Assembly: GCA_039024295.1 (NCBI GenBank)
Contig: JBCDIQ010000064.1
Span: 1-18,928, forward strand
Length of the DNA: 18,928 bases
Direction of reading: 5' to 3'
DNA from: JBCDIQ01 sp039024295
Lineage (GTDB): Bacteria > Bacteroidota > Bacteroidia > J057
Shown here: positions 7,954-15,190 of the stretch, one piece after another
Position numbering within the stretch: position 1 is the first letter of the stretch
Layout: every line of letters starts with the position of its first letter
Position numbers and translations under genes: made by a program
Notes under the pieces: model-generated
What the model was told of the DNA's origin: nothing
Database searches by the model: none
What the model saw: only the letters and a program-made list of their open reading frames with translations

Positions 7954-9207
7954 TTGGACATTTTTGATAAGATTGACCGAATGATGTCTACTGACTTAGG
8001 ACAGTGGGCAGATATTGGCCCTGCGGGCTATTTCACTTATCCAAAACTGGAAGGAGAAATTGCTCCCAGGATGAAGTTTCGCGGGAAAGAAGTCCTTACG
8101 TGGTCCATTAATAGCTACCTGGGCCTTGCCAACCACCCCGACATTCGTGAGGTGGATGCACAAGCTGCAGCAGACTGGGGACTGGCTTATCCTATGGGTT
8201 CTCGGATGCTGACTGGAAACTCAGATTACCACGAGGCATTTGAGCAAAAAGCGGCTAAATTCATGAAAAAGGACGCTGCATTCCTGTTGAATTTTGGTTA
8301 CCAAGGTTGTGCTTCCATCATTCAGGCACTTACTGACCGTCGCGATGTCATTGTGTATGACCAACTCGCACACGCCTGTATCATGGACGGCATGAGCATG
8401 AGCATTTCTAAGCGTTTCATGTACAAGCACAATGACATGGAGCAGTTGGAAGATCGCCTCAAAAAAGCTGAGCGCATCACCAAGCGTACAGGTGGTGGGA
8501 TCCTGGTCATCACCGAAGGTGTTTTCGGCATGAAAGGAACCCTTGGCCGACTGGACCAAATCGTTGCCCTCAAGGAGAAGTACAATTTCCGCATTTTTGT
8601 GGACGATGCACACGGTTTTGGGGTGATGGGCGACACTGGCATTGGTACTGGAGAGTACTTCGGGGTCCAAGACCAGATAGACGTGATCTTCTGTACGTTT
8701 GCAAAATCTATGGCTGGATTTGGTGCATTTGTATGTGGAGATGACAAAGTGGTCAAATACCTCAAATACAACATGCGTTCTCAGATTTATGCAAAGTCTC
8801 TTTGCATGCCTATGACGATTGGTGCCATCAAGCGACTCGACATGCTGATGTCTATGCCTGAACTCCGCGAGCGCCTGTGGAACGTAGTTCGCACCCTCCA
8901 AAATGGGTTGCGCGAACGTGGGTTTGACATTGGTAATCCTCAGTCACCCGTTACCCCGGTGTACATGCAAGGAGATCCTTTCATGGCAGGCAATATCACC
9001 ATTGAATTGCGGGAACGCTTTGGCATTTTCGTTTCAATTGTGACCTATCCTGTGGTGGAAAAAGGAGTGATCATGTTGCGCATGATTCCTACCGCTGCCC
9101 ACACCAAAGAAGACGTAATCGAGACCCTTGATGCCTTCGAAGTGATCCGGGATAACCTCAAAAATGGGGTTTACAACAAACAAGAGCTAGACCTAGCGAA
9201 AGTATAA
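7954..9207 (+). CDS. spt: Serine palmitoyltransferase-like PLP enzyme (alpha-oxoamine synthase family)
   Basis: This 417-residue cytosolic PLP enzyme belongs to the alpha-oxoamine synthase family, which condenses an amino acid with an acyl-CoA. Visible landmarks are SYLGLANHP near 49-57, GSRMLTGN, the cofactor-contacting VDDAHGFG with D217 and H220, and TFAKSMAGFGAF with the Schiff-base lysine K251. Its substitution pattern (KLEGEIAPRMKFRGKE, YPMGSRMLTGN) resembles the serine palmitoyltransferase group of Bacteroidota, which makes 3-ketosphinganine, more than glycine C-acetyltransferase or BioF. The best start is TTG at 7954, giving MDIFDKI; the next choice, ATG at 7981, would drop nine residues. 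The Hc1-like gene follows on the same strand after about 100 bases. Family certain; serine/palmitoyl specificity likely. Confidence 0.88.
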   Translation: MDIFDKIDRMMSTDLGQWADIGPAGYFTYPKLEGEIAPRMKFRGKEVLTWSINSYLGLANHPDIREVDAQAAADWGLAYPMGSRMLTGNSDYHEAFEQKAAKFMKKDAAFLLNFGYQGCASIIQALTDRRDVIVYDQLAHACIMDGMSMSISKRFMYKHNDMEQLEDRLKKAERITKRTGGGILVITEGVFGMKGTLGRLDQIVALKEKYNFRIFVDDAHGFGVMGDTGIGTGEYFGVQDQIDVIFCTFAKSMAGFGAFVCGDDKVVKYLKYNMRSQIYAKSLCMPMTIGAIKRLDMLMSMPELRERLWNVVRTLQNGLRERGFDIGNPQSPVTPVYMQGDPFMAGNITIELRERFGIFVSIVTYPVVEKGVIMLRMIPTAAHTKEDVIETLDAFEVIRDNLKNGVYNKQELDLAKV

Positions 9208-9253
9208 AAAGGCTATTTTTAGGCTTTTTATGCTGTTTTTTTAGCCTGATGGC

Positions 9254-9284
9254 TTGTAATGATTTTGATTTTGTTATACCTTGG
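9254..9284 (+). promoter_or_regulatory. Possible core promoter of the Hc1-like gene
   Basis: TTG (9254-9256) and TACCTTGG (9277-9284, one mismatch to TAnnTTTG) are separated by 20 bases and end 24 bases before the ATG at 9309. This would give the small gene its own promoter, independent of the upstream enzyme. Confidence 0.4.
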
Positions 9285-9308
9285 TCGCATAGTTAAAATT
9301 TGAAGACC

Positions 9309-9491
9309 ATGGAAAAATACAAAACTTTAAAGGACCTTATCATTTCCGTTGAGGAAGACTTTGCAAAGTTTTACGATAAAGGCAACAAGGCTGCCGGGAC
9401 TCGTGTACGTAAAGTCATGCAAGAGGTAAAGAACCTCTCTCAGGATATTCGTAAAGAGGTCCAGGAAATCAAGAACAAGGAAGACGAATAA
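9309..9491 (+). CDS. Hc1-type histone H1-like protein
   Basis: This 60-residue, Lys-rich, helix-forming protein starts MEKYKTLKDL and contains the block FYDKGNKAAGTRVRKVMQEVKNL and a QDIRKEVQEIKN tail. It matches the short Bacteroidota relatives of chlamydial histone-like Hc1, although they lack the long Lys/Ala-rich C-terminal tail of the chlamydial protein. The likely role is nucleoid binding or compaction; this is inference from family resemblance. The frame could open with a TTG at 9300, but the ATG at 9309 gives the family's usual beginning. A strong terminator lies 30 bases downstream, and such proteins are usually abundant. Confidence 0.88.
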   Translation: MEKYKTLKDLIISVEEDFAKFYDKGNKAAGTRVRKVMQEVKNLSQDIRKEVQEIKNKEDE

Positions 9492-9520
9492 AAGTCTTAC
9501 GCTTACCTTCTTGAAAAATT

Positions 9521-9554
9521 AAAACCTGACAGGATATTTCTGTCAGGTTTTTTT
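9521..9554. terminator. Strong two-way intrinsic terminator
   Basis: A perfect 12-base stem, AAAACCTGACAG (9521-9532) with CTGTCAGGTTTT (9540-9551), encloses a seven-base loop and is followed by T residues to 9554. On the minus strand the stem is likewise followed by T-rich sequence. It sits between the convergent Hc1-like and dapA genes and can end both transcripts. Confidence 0.85.
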
Positions 9555-9580
9555 ATGTTAAAAAACTGATTACCAGGAAT

Positions 9581-10459
9581 TTATGCAGGCACGATCTCTT
9601 TCATGATGTTAGCCTTTAACTCTTCGGAGGCTTCGATCAATGGCAAGCGTACCCGCCGATTACACAACCCCTGGGCTTCCATTATGGCCTTGATTCCGGC
9701 GGGATTGCCTTCTTCAAAGGCCAAGTGCATCAACGGGAGCAATTGGTAATGAATCTGCCGTGCATCATCTGTTCGGTCAAGCCTTCCCAACCTGACCATT
9801 TCACTGAAATCACCCGGAAAAGCATTGGCGATCACGGAAATTACCCCATCAAACCCAAGTGCGACCAGGGGCAGTGTCAAAAAATCGTCTCCTGAAATGA
9901 CCAAAAAGCCTGGAGGACGATTTTCAATCAATTTCATGCATTGCTCAAAATTTCCTGAAGCCTCCTTGATCGCAACTATGTTGGCCACGTCATTTGCCAG
10001 CCGCAAGGTAGTATCGGCCTGTAGGTTCATAGAAGTTCGGCCAGGAACATTATACAAAATAACCGGTAAATGGGTAGCACCCGCAACTGCTTTATAATGC
10101 TGATACAATCCTTCCTGGGTGGGCTTGTTGTAATAAGGGCTTACTGATAGGATCGCTGCCGGAGCAAATTTTCGAGTGAAGTGGGCTACTTTTTCACATA
10201 AGGAGGCGGTATTATTGCCACCGACACCAACTACAACGGGGACCTTACCCGCTGCTTCTTCCATAAAGGTTTGCACTACCAAGTCTGACTCAGTAGGGCT
10301 TAGGGTAACAGACTCACCAGTAGTACCCAGTGCTACCAGGTATTCAACTTTGCCTGCTATCAAATGACGGATGATCCGTCGTAAGGCAGGCAAATCGACT
10401 TGCTGCTGTTCATCAAAGGGAGTGACCACTGCCACCCCCGTTCCAATCAGGGAATCCAT
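9581..10459 (-). CDS. dapA: 4-hydroxy-tetrahydrodipicolinate synthase
   Basis: This 292-residue TIM-barrel enzyme condenses pyruvate with aspartate semialdehyde in the diaminopimelate/lysine pathway, supplying lysine and peptidoglycan. The Schiff-base lysine is K165 in IVAIKEASGN. The catalytic triad residues are T47 in GTTGES, Y136 in LYNVPGRT with R141, and the Tyr of SPYYNKP near 109-110. Length matches the family. The start at 10459 (MDSLIGTGVAVVTPF) is the standard one. It lies 113 bases downstream of the DUF6913-like gene on the same strand and may be transcribed with ligA and that gene, though the gap leaves room for a separate promoter. Confidence 0.96.
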   Translation of the reverse strand: MDSLIGTGVAVVTPFDEQQQVDLPALRRIIRHLIAGKVEYLVALGTTGESVTLSPTESDLVVQTFMEEAAGKVPVVVGVGGNNTASLCEKVAHFTRKFAPAAILSVSPYYNKPTQEGLYQHYKAVAGATHLPVILYNVPGRTSMNLQADTTLRLANDVANIVAIKEASGNFEQCMKLIENRPPGFLVISGDDFLTLPLVALGFDGVISVIANAFPGDFSEMVRLGRLDRTDDARQIHYQLLPLMHLAFEEGNPAGIKAIMEAQGLCNRRVRLPLIEASEELKANIMKEIVPA

Positions 10460-10572
10460 GAGTATTATAGGTTAAAGGTTCATCCTAACAATTTTCTTCA
10501 TTTAGGGGCGCAGAAAAGACTTTCTGATTGGGAGACCAACCAGCTTGCATCCACTGCACTGAATCAGTCTGT

Positions 10573-11163
10573 CTATTTCTCCAACATTTTGAGGAAATAG
10601 TCGAACTCTTTTATTTTGGTTTTCATCCTGGTCACATCGCTGCGAATGGGAAAATTGACCATGAGTTCATAGCAGCTTTCGAATCCTGCGGTATGTTTTC
10701 CAGTACGTGTTTTGGCATTGGCCATGCTACACAAATACTTGGAAGTCATCCGGTCGGATTCGTCAAAATTCATCAGGATGTCGAGGTCATACTGGCGGAT
10801 TTTTCCTTCTACGGATTGTACCGGAAAGTCGAGCCAGTTGAGTTTGGAAGGATTGATAAAAATCGAATTTACTGAGCTGTTAAAGGTAGGGACAGACTTT
10901 TTCAAAAAATTCAGCTCAATAAGAAATACTTGCTTACGACCCTTTTTTAATTGGTCGATGTACCGTCTAAGGGTTTTAATATCTTCGGTTGTGCACTCGT
11001 TGATGTTTACGATCAGCCCCACGTTACGTGCATTTTCAATGTCAACAAAGTCCCTCACGTATTTTCTGCTACGCTCTAAATAACGGATACGACGTCTGCT
11101 GAACGTCACCCGCATGGATTGGTACCACGGCACCTTGTTTAGCCAGTTCATCATCGCATTCAT
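10573..11163 (-). CDS. DUF6913-like conserved Bacteroidota protein
   Basis: This 196-residue cytosolic protein has a basic N-terminus, a central segment (VGLIVNINECTTEDIKTLRRY) and a late NFPIRSDVTR stretch. It resembles the uncharacterised family I know from memory as DUF6913, often found beside ligA and dapA in Bacteroidota. Function unknown. Its start codon overlaps the ligA stop in an ATGA arrangement (11163-11160), which implies translational coupling to ligA. No signal peptide or membrane segment is seen. The gene identity as a conserved protein is solid; the family number is from recollection. Confidence 0.85.
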   Translation of the reverse strand: MNAMMNWLNKVPWYQSMRVTFSRRRIRYLERSRKYVRDFVDIENARNVGLIVNINECTTEDIKTLRRYIDQLKKGRKQVFLIELNFLKKSVPTFNSSVNSIFINPSKLNWLDFPVQSVEGKIRQYDLDILMNFDESDRMTSKYLCSMANAKTRTGKHTAGFESCYELMVNFPIRSDVTRMKTKIKEFDYFLKMLEK

Positions 11164-13157
11164 TCAGAGATCATTTTCAGGAAGGCCGGCTCATCAATAA
11201 CTGTTATACCAAGCGAGGCTGCTTTGTCGAGTTTGGAAGGCCCGGCTTTGTCGCCGGCAAGGAGGAAATGGGTTTTACTTGATAAAGAACTTTTTACCTC
11301 GCCGCCATAATCTTCAACCAGCTTTTTTATTTCATTCCGGCTAAATTCTGAAAATACCCCGGAAATTACGAAACTTTTTCCATTTAAGCGGTTAGGGGTA
11401 GTAGATTTTTCCTTGGTTGACAATTGCAGGCCTGCTCTTTCCAAGCGTTGGAGGACTTCTCGGCTGCCGGGTTTTTCAAGAAAATCCACCAGACTTTCAG
11501 CAATCCTACCACCAATGTCCGGAACTGCTTCCAGTTCTTCGCGCGTAGCAGAAGTCAGTGCTTCCATGCTTTTGTAATACCTGGCCAACTTTTTAGCCAC
11601 CGTAGCCCCTACATACCTGATGCCCAGGCCAAAAAGCATCCGTTCAAATGGCTGCTCCTTGCTTGCTTCTATGCCAGTCAGCAGGTTTTTGGCTGATAAA
11701 TCTGCAAATCGCTCCAAGGCAATCAGCTGGTCATAGGTCAGGTCATATAAATCTGCGTAAGTATGAATTAAGCCTTCATCCACTAGCTGATTCACAATCT
11801 CAATCCCCAATCCATCAATGTCCAAGGCATTCCGACTTGCAAAATGCCGAATACGACCTTTGATCTGAGGCGGGCATCCAGTTTCGTTGGGGCAAAAGTG
11901 GTTTACTTCCCCCTCAGGCCGGATCAGCTCCGTACTACATTCTGGACAATGGGTAATGAACAGCACCGGGGACGAATTTGCAACACGCTTGTCTTTTAGG
12001 ACATGGGTAATTTTCGGTATGATTTCCCCTCCTTTTTCAACTGCAACCACATCATCATAATGCAGCCCTAGACGCTCAATCTCATCTGCATTATGGACGG
12101 AGGCCCGTTTCACAGTTGTTCCTGCAAGTAACACCGGCTCCAGATTGGCCACCGGCGTAATTTTTCCAGTTCGCCCCACCTGATAATCCACCGAGAGTAG
12201 CTTGCTAATGGCACCCTCCGCCTTGTATTTATAGGCCATGGCCCATCGAGGAAACTTGGAAGTCGTTCCCAGTTCATCTCTCAGTCGTAATTCATTTACT
12301 TTAAGGACAATTCCATCAATTTCATATGGCAACTGGGTCCGACCTATTTCCCATTTGTCTAAATAGGTCCAAACTTCTGCCAGGGTTTTACAAACCGTAT
12401 CAGAACCACTCAGTCTGAAGCCCCAGGTTTTCAGCAAGGCAAGCTGCTCGGCATCTGTTGCTGCAACTTCTTCCTCGGTCAACAAACTGTATGCGAAAAA
12501 AACAAGCGGGCGCTGAGCCACAATTGAGGAATCTTGCATTTTAAGCGTTCCGGCAGTTGTATTTCTGGGGTTCATAAAGGGAGACTCGCCTGCTGCCACC
12601 CGCTTTCTATTTAAAGCATAAAAATCTTCCACCATCATCAACACTTCTCCCCTAACTTCCAGGTTAGCAGGGTGCCCTTCTCCCATAAGCCTCAAGGGAA
12701 CGGTCCGAATGGTACGCGCATTGGCGGTGATTTCATCCCCCTTGACGCCATCTCCACGGGTTACCGCTCGCACCAACAATCCATTTTCATAATGCAGGCT
12801 TAAAGAAACCCCATCAAACTTATGTTCCAATAGGTAGGAAAAAGGCGTTCCTCCTGTGAGCTTAGCCACAGACTGGTCAAAGTCTTCCAGGTCCTCACGG
12901 GAATAACTGTTACCTAGGCTAAGCATGGGCCGAATATGAGTGAAGTTGGGAAACTCCTTGCTCAGCTCCCCTCCTACCCTCAAAGTGGGAGAATCTGGCT
13001 GTTGCAATTCCGGGTGTTTTGCTTCCAGGGCTTCCAACTCTTGCAGGAGCTGATCAAACTCAAAATCTGAAATTATGGGGTCCGCCAGCACGTAATACCG
13101 ATAGTTGTGCTGTTTGAGGGTTTCTGTTAGTTCCTGAATGCGTGCTTGTGGAGACAT
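11160..13157 (-). CDS. ligA: NAD-dependent DNA ligase
   Basis: This 665-residue ligase seals nicks using NAD+ in replication and repair. Domains in order: Ia domain with HNYRYYVLADP..SDFEFD (residues 17-35) for NAD+ binding; adenylation domain with catalytic K113 in HKFDG; OB fold near 320-395; a four-cysteine zinc finger (C404, C407, C422, C428); helix-hairpin-helix repeats (about 440-580); and a C-terminal BRCT domain from about 588. All expected catalytic motifs are present and length is normal. The start at 13157 follows a good core promoter. The 3' end overlaps the following gene by four bases, so the two are probably cotranscribed. Confidence 0.97.
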   Translation of the reverse strand: MSPQARIQELTETLKQHNYRYYVLADPIISDFEFDQLLQELEALEAKHPELQQPDSPTLRVGGELSKEFPNFTHIRPMLSLGNSYSREDLEDFDQSVAKLTGGTPFSYLLEHKFDGVSLSLHYENGLLVRAVTRGDGVKGDEITANARTIRTVPLRLMGEGHPANLEVRGEVLMMVEDFYALNRKRVAAGESPFMNPRNTTAGTLKMQDSSIVAQRPLVFFAYSLLTEEEVAATDAEQLALLKTWGFRLSGSDTVCKTLAEVWTYLDKWEIGRTQLPYEIDGIVLKVNELRLRDELGTTSKFPRWAMAYKYKAEGAISKLLSVDYQVGRTGKITPVANLEPVLLAGTTVKRASVHNADEIERLGLHYDDVVAVEKGGEIIPKITHVLKDKRVANSSPVLFITHCPECSTELIRPEGEVNHFCPNETGCPPQIKGRIRHFASRNALDIDGLGIEIVNQLVDEGLIHTYADLYDLTYDQLIALERFADLSAKNLLTGIEASKEQPFERMLFGLGIRYVGATVAKKLARYYKSMEALTSATREELEAVPDIGGRIAESLVDFLEKPGSREVLQRLERAGLQLSTKEKSTTPNRLNGKSFVISGVFSEFSRNEIKKLVEDYGGEVKSSLSSKTHFLLAGDKAGPSKLDKAASLGITVIDEPAFLKMISE

Positions 13158-13185
13158 GGGCCTTTGTGGTCGAATATGATGGCCT

Positions 13186-13216
13186 CAAAGATGCGGATTT
13201 AGGGGAAGATGGACAA
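13186..13216 (-). promoter_or_regulatory. Core promoter of ligA
   Basis: On the minus strand, TTG (13216-13214) is followed after 20 bases by CATCTTTG (13193-13186), one mismatch from TAnnTTTG. It ends 28 bases before the ligA ATG, an ordinary leader length. Confidence 0.5.
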
Positions 13217-13315
13217 CTTTCGAGGGAAACTGGCTTGATGTGAGCCTCTATTGATCTTTTGGCCCCTTCACCAATCCATGACAACCATTTCCACATCCAA
13301 CCTATTAAATAGCAT

Positions 13316-13543
13316 CTATGCGACCTTCTCTTCAACAATTAATTTCAAATGGTGGGTAGTCAATAACTTATTTAACTCTTCGATAAAACCTTGTCTTCTT
13401 TCTCGATATTGGTTTGCTTCGACACCTTCAGATTGAAATGATTTATGAAGGGCCAACAAATCATCTAACTTGATAATTTCTTCTATCAATTCACTTATTT
13501 GAATTGCTCTACTCTTTACTTCTCCAAATTCAATGTCCTTCAT
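13316..13543 (-). CDS. Small coiled-coil-like protein, unknown
   Basis: This 75-residue protein is predicted almost wholly helical, with heptad-like Leu/Ile spacing (ISELIEEIIKLDDLLALH and later FIEELNKLL) and a Y-R-E-R-R block near residue 46. It has no signal peptide. It stands alone between ligA and the membrane-protein gene, with 158 bases on the ligA side and 243 on the other, on the same strand as both. Composition and codon use look like genuine coding sequence rather than a chance frame. I do not recognise a family; a small dimeric regulatory or structural protein is possible but unproven. Confidence 0.6.
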   Translation of the reverse strand: MKDIEFGEVKSRAIQISELIEEIIKLDDLLALHKSFQSEGVEANQYRERRQGFIEELNKLLTTHHLKLIVEEKVA

Positions 13544-13786
13544 AGGGAAAAATCTTTATGATTAATTTGAATGTAGCCTCGTTTAAAACGATTGCCAGCC
13601 CTATTTTTACGAGTGTTTGAGAACTGATTGTCCCAATATATTAGTATTCCTTGTGACAAACCATGTTTTACGTGGTTTTTTGGATACACCGATACTATAT
13701 ACGCATCCAACCCATAATCTTGTTTGGCTGATTTTCGGAATTTATTCTCAATTAGCTCCTCATTCTTTTTATGATTGGAGTATGCT

Positions 13787-14557
13787 TCAAAGTATTATGG
13801 GAATGATGGTTACGAAGCCGGCAATGCTGGCTGGTATGAGTGCAATCAATGTCAATTTTCGGTTTGCATCGAAATAATGCTCCAGTTTTAGAAGTATCAA
13901 TGAGATAAGCAAGCTGATAAAAAAGGCAGACGATATCATTGCTGGTACCAATGGAGGGAAAAGATTGGTGATCTGATAGACATCAATCCCCTCCTTTGGA
14001 ATGCCCTGAATGACAAGCCCCAAAGACGTGATAGAAATATACGATAGAACCGCAATGATTAACATCCAACCCAACTTTTCTCTTAGCCAAAAGAAAACGG
14101 CTCCTGTGGTAACCATGGTCAGTGAAATAGCAACTTCAGCTACCGAAATACTCCAATTGTCAAATCCTTCTCTGTAGGCAACCTGAAAAAGACCAAATTT
14201 ACTGTACCAATAATAGGTGGTGAAAAGCAGGAAAAACAAGGTGACGAGGTTTAGGAATCTAGCTTTATTGGGAATATTTCCCTGCAAGGGATTTACAGAA
14301 CTGAGCAGCCTAGCGGGTAAATCAGGTAACCTGAAATCAAGTTCGAAAAAGAAGGATTCCTCCTTTTTCCTTTTTTCTTCCATTTCAGCTTTAACTTCTC
14401 TTGTTAATGAGGCTAATTCCTCCTGGTCCAATTTTCGTTCTTCTAGCGCAACTTCAGCAGCCTCTACGGCCTCAGGTTTATAATCAAAAGGATTTTCTAA
14501 CACCCGAAGCAAATTCCTCAGAGGCATTTTGCGGTACTTGTCTAGTAGCGGATTCAT
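13787..14557 (-). CDS. Multi-pass membrane protein with charged N-terminal region
   Basis: This 256-residue protein has a cytosolic-looking N-terminal part (1-95): a short motif (LLRVLENPFDYKPEAVEAAEVALEE-type) and a Glu/Lys-rich helix. About five transmembrane helices follow, near 101-118, 137-158, 162-183, 199-224 and 234-256. The LENPxDYxPEAVEAAxxEL pattern recalls N-terminal segments found on assorted Bacteroidota membrane proteins; this is from memory. No enzyme motif is visible. It lies 36 bases downstream of the hexapeptide-protein gene on the same strand and so may be the last gene of the trkA transcript. Function unknown. The 243 bases beyond its end contain nothing I can call. Confidence 0.75.
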   Translation of the reverse strand: MNPLLDKYRKMPLRNLLRVLENPFDYKPEAVEAAEVALEERKLDQEELASLTREVKAEMEEKRKKEESFFFELDFRLPDLPARLLSSVNPLQGNIPNKARFLNLVTLFFLLFTTYYWYSKFGLFQVAYREGFDNWSISVAEVAISLTMVTTGAVFFWLREKLGWMLIIAVLSYISITSLGLVIQGIPKEGIDVYQITNLFPPLVPAMISSAFFISLLISLILLKLEHYFDANRKLTLIALIPASIAGFVTIIPIIL

Positions 14558-14593
14558 AGCTCACAATATGAGTGACAGCAATGAGCAACTGTA

Positions 14594-15190
14594 TTACTCA
14601 TCCTTTATTGCTTTCCAAGTCTTGTACACGGGCATTTGTTTAGGTCGATCCACTGGCACTTCACGCAAAGGCTCACAAGGCTTTAAGGTAGCGTGCAGCT
14701 CTGCAGGCAGCGCCTGATAAAGGGCTGTGCCTTTGGTTTTCCATTCGATCATCTCTTGGGAAAGGTCCCTGATGATTCTCGCAGGATTCCCTGCAACCAA
14801 TTTCCCTGCGGGAATCTCTGTTTTTGCTTTTACAAAGCTCAACGCACCCACAATGCTGTTTTCTCCTATGACGGCTTCGTCCATGATCACAGCGTTCATC
14901 CCGATCAGTACATTTCGCCCCAACTTAGCCCCATGAATAATGGCCCCATGCCCCACATGTGCCCCTTCTGCCAGGGTTACGGTCACTCCGGGAAACATAT
15001 GAATGGTACAATTTTCCTGAACATTGCAGCCAGCGGCAATTTGGATTGCCCCCCAATCTCCGCGAATGGCCGCTCCAGGACCGATGTAAACTTTTGCGCC
15101 GATGATGACATTGCCCGTAACCACTGCCTGTGGGTGGACATAGGCCGATTCATCAACGACCGGTTTGTACCCGTTGAATTCGTAAATCAT
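14594..15190 (-). CDS. Gamma-class carbonic anhydrase/PaaY-like hexapeptide-repeat protein
   Basis: This 198-residue left-handed beta-helix protein has repeated hexapeptides through about residue 140 (for example VVIGAKVYIGPGA, GAHVGHGAIIHGA, GRNVLIGMNAVIM) and a C-terminal helix. Three histidines, H64 in CTIH, H81 in HVGHG and H86 in IIHG, sit where the Cam/PaaY/CaiE family binds its metal between subunits of a trimer. Length and the extended C-terminus are nearest to PaaY. It could be a carbonic anhydrase or a thioesterase-like protein; no phenylacetate genes are nearby. The start overlaps the trkA stop by four bases (ATGA), implying translational coupling. Confidence 0.85.
   Translation of the reverse strand: MIYEFNGYKPVVDESAYVHPQAVVTGNVIIGAKVYIGPGAAIRGDWGAIQIAAGCNVQENCTIHMFPGVTVTLAEGAHVGHGAIIHGAKLGRNVLIGMNAVIMDEAVIGENSIVGALSFVKAKTEIPAGKLVAGNPARIIRDLSQEMIEWKTKGTALYQALPAELHATLKPCEPLREVPVDRPKQMPVYKTWKAIKDE

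Noticed and set aside
8221..8901. Long (226-codon) minus-strand frame opposite the serine-palmitoyltransferase-like gene
   Set aside because: It lies fully inside a gene with all catalytic motifs; its translation is Cys/His-rich mirror sequence with no domain, signal or start context.
9208..9250. Terminator between the serine-palmitoyltransferase-like gene and the Hc1-like gene
   Set aside because: AGGCT/AGCCT arms are short and far apart, and the T-runs lie inside the loop instead of after the stem.
13060..13338. Minus-strand frame of 92 codons overlapping the ligA start
   Set aside because: It overlaps the ligA promoter and N-terminus out of frame; composition is Ser/Arg-rich and unlike the neighbours.
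13617..13877. Plus-strand frame of 86 codons across the intergenic space and the end of the membrane-protein gene
   Set aside because: It overlaps the C-terminal helix of the opposite gene and its hydrophobic stretch is the mirror of that helix; no start signal.
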